NCBI GenBank assembly: GCA_028285345.1
Contig: JANQPT010000014.1
Location: forward strand, 62,001 to 126,000
Origin: Planctomycetales bacterium
Lineage (GTDB): Bacteria > Planctomycetota > Planctomycetia > Planctomycetales > Planctomycetaceae
Direction of reading: 5' to 3'
Length of the DNA: 64,000 bases
The position numbers and the translations under genes were made by a program. This document shows, piece by piece, positions 61,537 to 64,000 of the stretch (position 1 is the stretch's first letter; each line of letters begins with the position of its first letter). The notes under the pieces were generated by a model. The model saw only the letters and a list, made by a program, of their open reading frames with translations. It had not been told where the DNA came from and did no database searches.

Positions 61537-64000
61537 CTAGTTCCGAGTTTTCGATTTCCCGTCTTCGTCTTTCTTCTTCGGGCGAAACAGTTTGTCGTTG
61601 ATCGGCTTGACCGTTTCTCCCTTGCCGGCGACGGCGATGGGCACTTTGAGTTTTAACGTCATGGGCCGCAGACAACGCCGGTCGTCGCAGGCCTGATAGC
61701 GGATGTTCAACTCGAGTTCCTCTTTTTTGCCGGCTGCGGACGCGGGAACTTCAATCGTGCTGCGCAGGACGGCTCGTTTCGTGTAGACCGGCAGCGGCTT
61801 ATCCGAACCGGGCACTTTCATTTTTTTGCCCTTGGGATAGTAGACTTTTCCTAGTTTGGCCTCATTCTTGGATTTCAATGTGAATTCCGTGGCGATTGCG
61901 TAGTCGTCGCCGGCGGGATTGGCGTTGATGTGCCATTTGTCATCGATCTGGACCACCACCAGCACCTGGCACTTCTTTCCGGCGGGCAACTTGTCGAACG
62001 AAAGATAGGCTTTGCCTTTGACAACTTCCGGTTTCTTCTTCTTTTTTTTCTGCTCACGGGGCGAAGAGTTTTGGCGGGCGGAGACGAGTCGGATGACGGG
62101 TTGCGAGGTGAGTGTGGCGCTCCCGTCGTCCTTCGCGCGCTGCTGGACATCGAATTTCGGCTGGTCAATAAATTCAGCTGCGGCGACGGCCAGATGAGCG
62201 GTTCCCAACGGTGCCTGCTTGATTTGCGGCGCAAAGTTCTCGAGCGCCTCGCGTGCCTGTTCCCGATAACCCGGTTCACCGGTGAATGCCGCGAGGCGGA
62301 TCAGATTGCGGATGGTGACGCTATTGCCGGAGGGACGCGCCGAATCGTAAATTTGCTTGCTTCGGGCCAGCAATTCTTCGTGGTCGTGCGCCGTGAAGAA
62401 ACAGCCTCCGAATCGGGGATCCCAAAACAACTCCAACTGCAAATCGGTCAGCCGACGCGCCTCTTTGAGCCAAGCCTCGTCCCCTGTGGCCTGGTACAGC
62501 GCCAACAGCCCGTGGGCCAGAAACGCGTAGTCGTCAGCGTACGCGCGAAACTTTGCCTTTCCATTGCGATAGCTATGCAGCAACCGGCCTTGCTGGTCCC
62601 GCATTGTGTCGAGAACGAACCTGGCCGCTTTTTCAGCGGCTTGAATGTATTCCGGGTGCCCCAGCGCCGCGCCCCCCTTGGCAAAGGCGGCGATCATCAA
62701 TCCGTTCCAGTCCGCCATTACTTTGTCGTCCGTGAGCGGAGCTTCGCGTTTGGCGCGAACTGCCAATAACGTTTCGCGGGCCAGCGCCAATTGGCGCGTG
62801 ACGTCCTCCGGCGTCGACTTGAACTCGCGGGCCAACTCGTCGATTCCCACTGCCGCGCGCAGAACGTGCTCTCCCTCCAAGTCGGGTTTGCCGTCCAACC
62901 CGTAAGCGCGGTTGAACAACTTTGCTTGCCGAGCGGAGAGCGAATTCGTCACTTCTTTGGGCGTCCAGAGATATGACTTTCCTTCAACCGCTTCCGTTTC
63001 CGCGTCGAGGGCCGAATAGAATCCGCCTTCCTTGCCGGTCATCTCCCTGGTGACAAACGCAAATATCTGTTCGGCAATTTCACGATACTCTTTCGAATCT
63101 GTCCTCTGGTAGGCGTCGATATAGATCTCGGCCAATTGCGCGTTGTCGTACAGCATCTTTTCAAAGTGCGGCACGTGCCAATACCGGTCTGTGCTGTAGC
63201 GGTGAAATCCCCCGCCGAGATGGTCCCAGATGCCGCCGGCTGCCATGTGATCCAACGTCGTCTTCAGCATCTCGGCCGCTTCGCTGTCGTTATGTTTTGC
63301 CGCCTGGTATTGCAGCAGCGCCAACTTGCTGGGCGTGGGGAATTTCGGCTGCTTGGCGTTTCCGGCATCAAATCCAAATCCGCCGTATTCGGGATCGAAT
63401 TCTTCAGCGACTGCTTTGCGGACGCCGTCGATTAACTGCTGATCCACCGCTACCGGATTCAGCGCCGGTTTGTCGCGCAACGCGCGCTGCAAAATCTCCG
63501 TCAATCCATCAGCTTGTTTTTGCGCTCTTTGTTGATCGTCGCGCCACGCTGTGGCGATTCGCTTTGCTAAATCGGGGAACGCGATCAGGCCCCCTTCCGG
63601 CGTCGGCGGAAAGTAGGTGCCGCCGAGGAGCGGCTTGGTGTCGGGCGTCAGAAACATCGACAACGGCCACCCGCCCGCTTGCGGGGCTCCGATTGCTTGG
63701 TGATAAACGCTCAGCGCCGTCATGTAGAGTTGATCGAGATCCGGCCGCTCCTCGCGATCGATCTTTACGTTCACGAAATGCTCGTTCATATAGGCGGCGA
63801 TTTCCGGATCGGAGAACACCTTGCGTTCCATCACGTGGCACCAATAACAACTGCTGTAACCGACCGACAGAAAGATTAGCTTGTTTTCTTTCTTTGCTTT
63901 GGCCAGCGCTTCAGGGCCCCACGGATACCAGTCGACCGGGTTATGGGCATGCAGCAACAGATAGGGGCTGCTCTCATTGGCCAACCGGTTCTGGTGTTGC
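61537..64000 (-). CDS. DUF255 (YyaL/SSP411-type) protein fused to DsbD-like domain (N-terminus beyond the window)
   Basis: The frame is open from the window edge to the stop at 61537, giving at least 820 residues. It opens with [25 protein letters not shown], close to the usual start of the family, so few residues are missing. The thioredoxin-like domain holds [18 protein letters not shown] with a CxxC active site. A six-hairpin glycosidase-like domain follows ([50 protein letters not shown]). Unlike typical DUF255 proteins, the last about 200 residues, after a Lys-rich KKKKKK linker, look like the DsbD N-terminal domain ([24 protein letters not shown]). This suggests a thiol-redox role in protein quality control, inferred from parts. 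Confidence 0.88.
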   Translation of the reverse strand, partial: QHQNRLANESSPYLLLHAHNPVDWYPWGPEALAKAKKENKLIFLSVGYSSCYWCHVMERKVFSDPEIAAYMNEHFVNVKIDREERPDLDQLYMTALSVYHQAIGAPQAGGWPLSMFLTPDTKPLLGGTYFPPTPEGGLIAFPDLAKRIATAWRDDQQRAQKQADGLTEILQRALRDKPALNPVAVDQQLIDGVRKAVAEEFDPEYGGFGFDAGNAKQPKFPTPSKLALLQYQAAKHNDSEAAEMLKTTLDHMAAGGIWDHLGGGFHRYSTDRYWHVPHFEKMLYDNAQLAEIYIDAYQRTDSKEYREIAEQIFAFVTREMTGKEGGFYSALDAETEAVEGKSYLWTPKEVTNSLSARQAKLFNRAYGLDGKPDLEGEHVLRAAVGIDELAREFKSTPEDVTRQLALARETLLAVRAKREAPLTDDKVMADWNGLMIAAFAKGGAALGHPEYIQAAEKAARFVLDTMRDQQGRLLHSYRNGKAKFRAYADDYAFLAHGLLALYQATGDEAWLKEARRLTDLQLELFWDPRFGGCFFTAHDHEELLARSKQIYDSARPSGNSVTIRNLIRLAAFTGEPGYREQAREALENFAPQIKQAPLGTAHLAVAAAEFIDQPKFDVQQRAKDDGSATLTSQPVIRLVSARQNSSPREQKKKKKKPEVVKGKAYLSFDKLPAGKKCQVLVVVQIDDKWHINANPAGDDYAIATEFTLKSKNEAKLGKVYYPKGKKMKVPGSDKPLPVYTKRAVLRSTIEVPASAAGKKEELELNIRYQACDDRRCLRPMTLKLKVPIAVAGKGETVKPINDKLFRPKKKDEDGKSKTRN

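Overview
The window is about 58% GC chromosomal DNA that reads as a planctomycete, most likely of the Planctomycetales. The pointers are paired DUF1559 prepilin-like proteins, a DUF1501 protein, a sulfatase, a DUF1080 domain, an LEER-type N-terminal motif on a secreted metalloprotease, a membrane-spanning Ser/Thr kinase with a large outer domain, PQQ- and NHL-type beta-propellers, and many zinc-ribbon or membrane proteins of unknown function. Species and genus cannot be told from the sequence alone. I found no rRNA, tRNA, CRISPR array, prophage or classical insertion sequence with terminal repeats.

Layout. 1-9.1 kb: a partial M36 metalloprotease, a DUF1501 protein, a BlaI/M56 sensor-repressor pair with a palindromic operator, a zinc-ribbon protein, and a DUF1080-FKBP fusion. 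9.4-17.6 kb: one long plus-strand operon for a reduced type II secretion or pseudopilus machine (GspE ATPase, three successive GspF-like membrane proteins, three minor pseudopilin-like proteins, two DUF1559 proteins), closed by a strong terminator. 17.8-28.2 kb: sulfatase, small membrane proteins, a UMF1-type transporter, ThiC, a PfkB sugar/nucleoside kinase, an NTF2-like protein and a phosphodiesterase. 28.4-38.2 kb: a protein kinase with a beta-helix-like outer domain, an FAD oxidoreductase, isocitrate dehydrogenase, a TIGR01777 epimerase and a Uma2 nuclease-fold protein. 38.4-44.2 kb: an ABC exporter, a sigma-54 activator whose receiver carries Glu at the phosphorylation site, a REP-associated tyrosine transposase (RAYT) bracketed by its palindromes, and a methyltransferase. 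45.2-50.2 kb: a possible surface-glycan group (sulfotransferase, polysaccharide deacetylase, AlgD-like dehydrogenase, adenylate-forming ligase). 50.5-64 kb: an NHL-esterase fusion, M3 oligopeptidase, a gamma-glutamylcyclotransferase-like protein, a PQQ-type propeller with EF-hands, ferrochelatase, a DinG-like helicase, two small secreted Cys-Cys proteins, and a partial DUF255 protein fused to a DsbD-like domain.

Between the genes lie several families of short non-coding palindromes. The clearest is a 157-158 bp element present twice in opposite orientation about 30 kb apart. With the RAYT/REP unit, a 183 bp palindrome, and a 22 bp-armed palindrome, these are the main non-genic structure here. 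The least familiar protein is the tiny secreted protein with nine Cys-Cys pairs at 61.2-61.5 kb.
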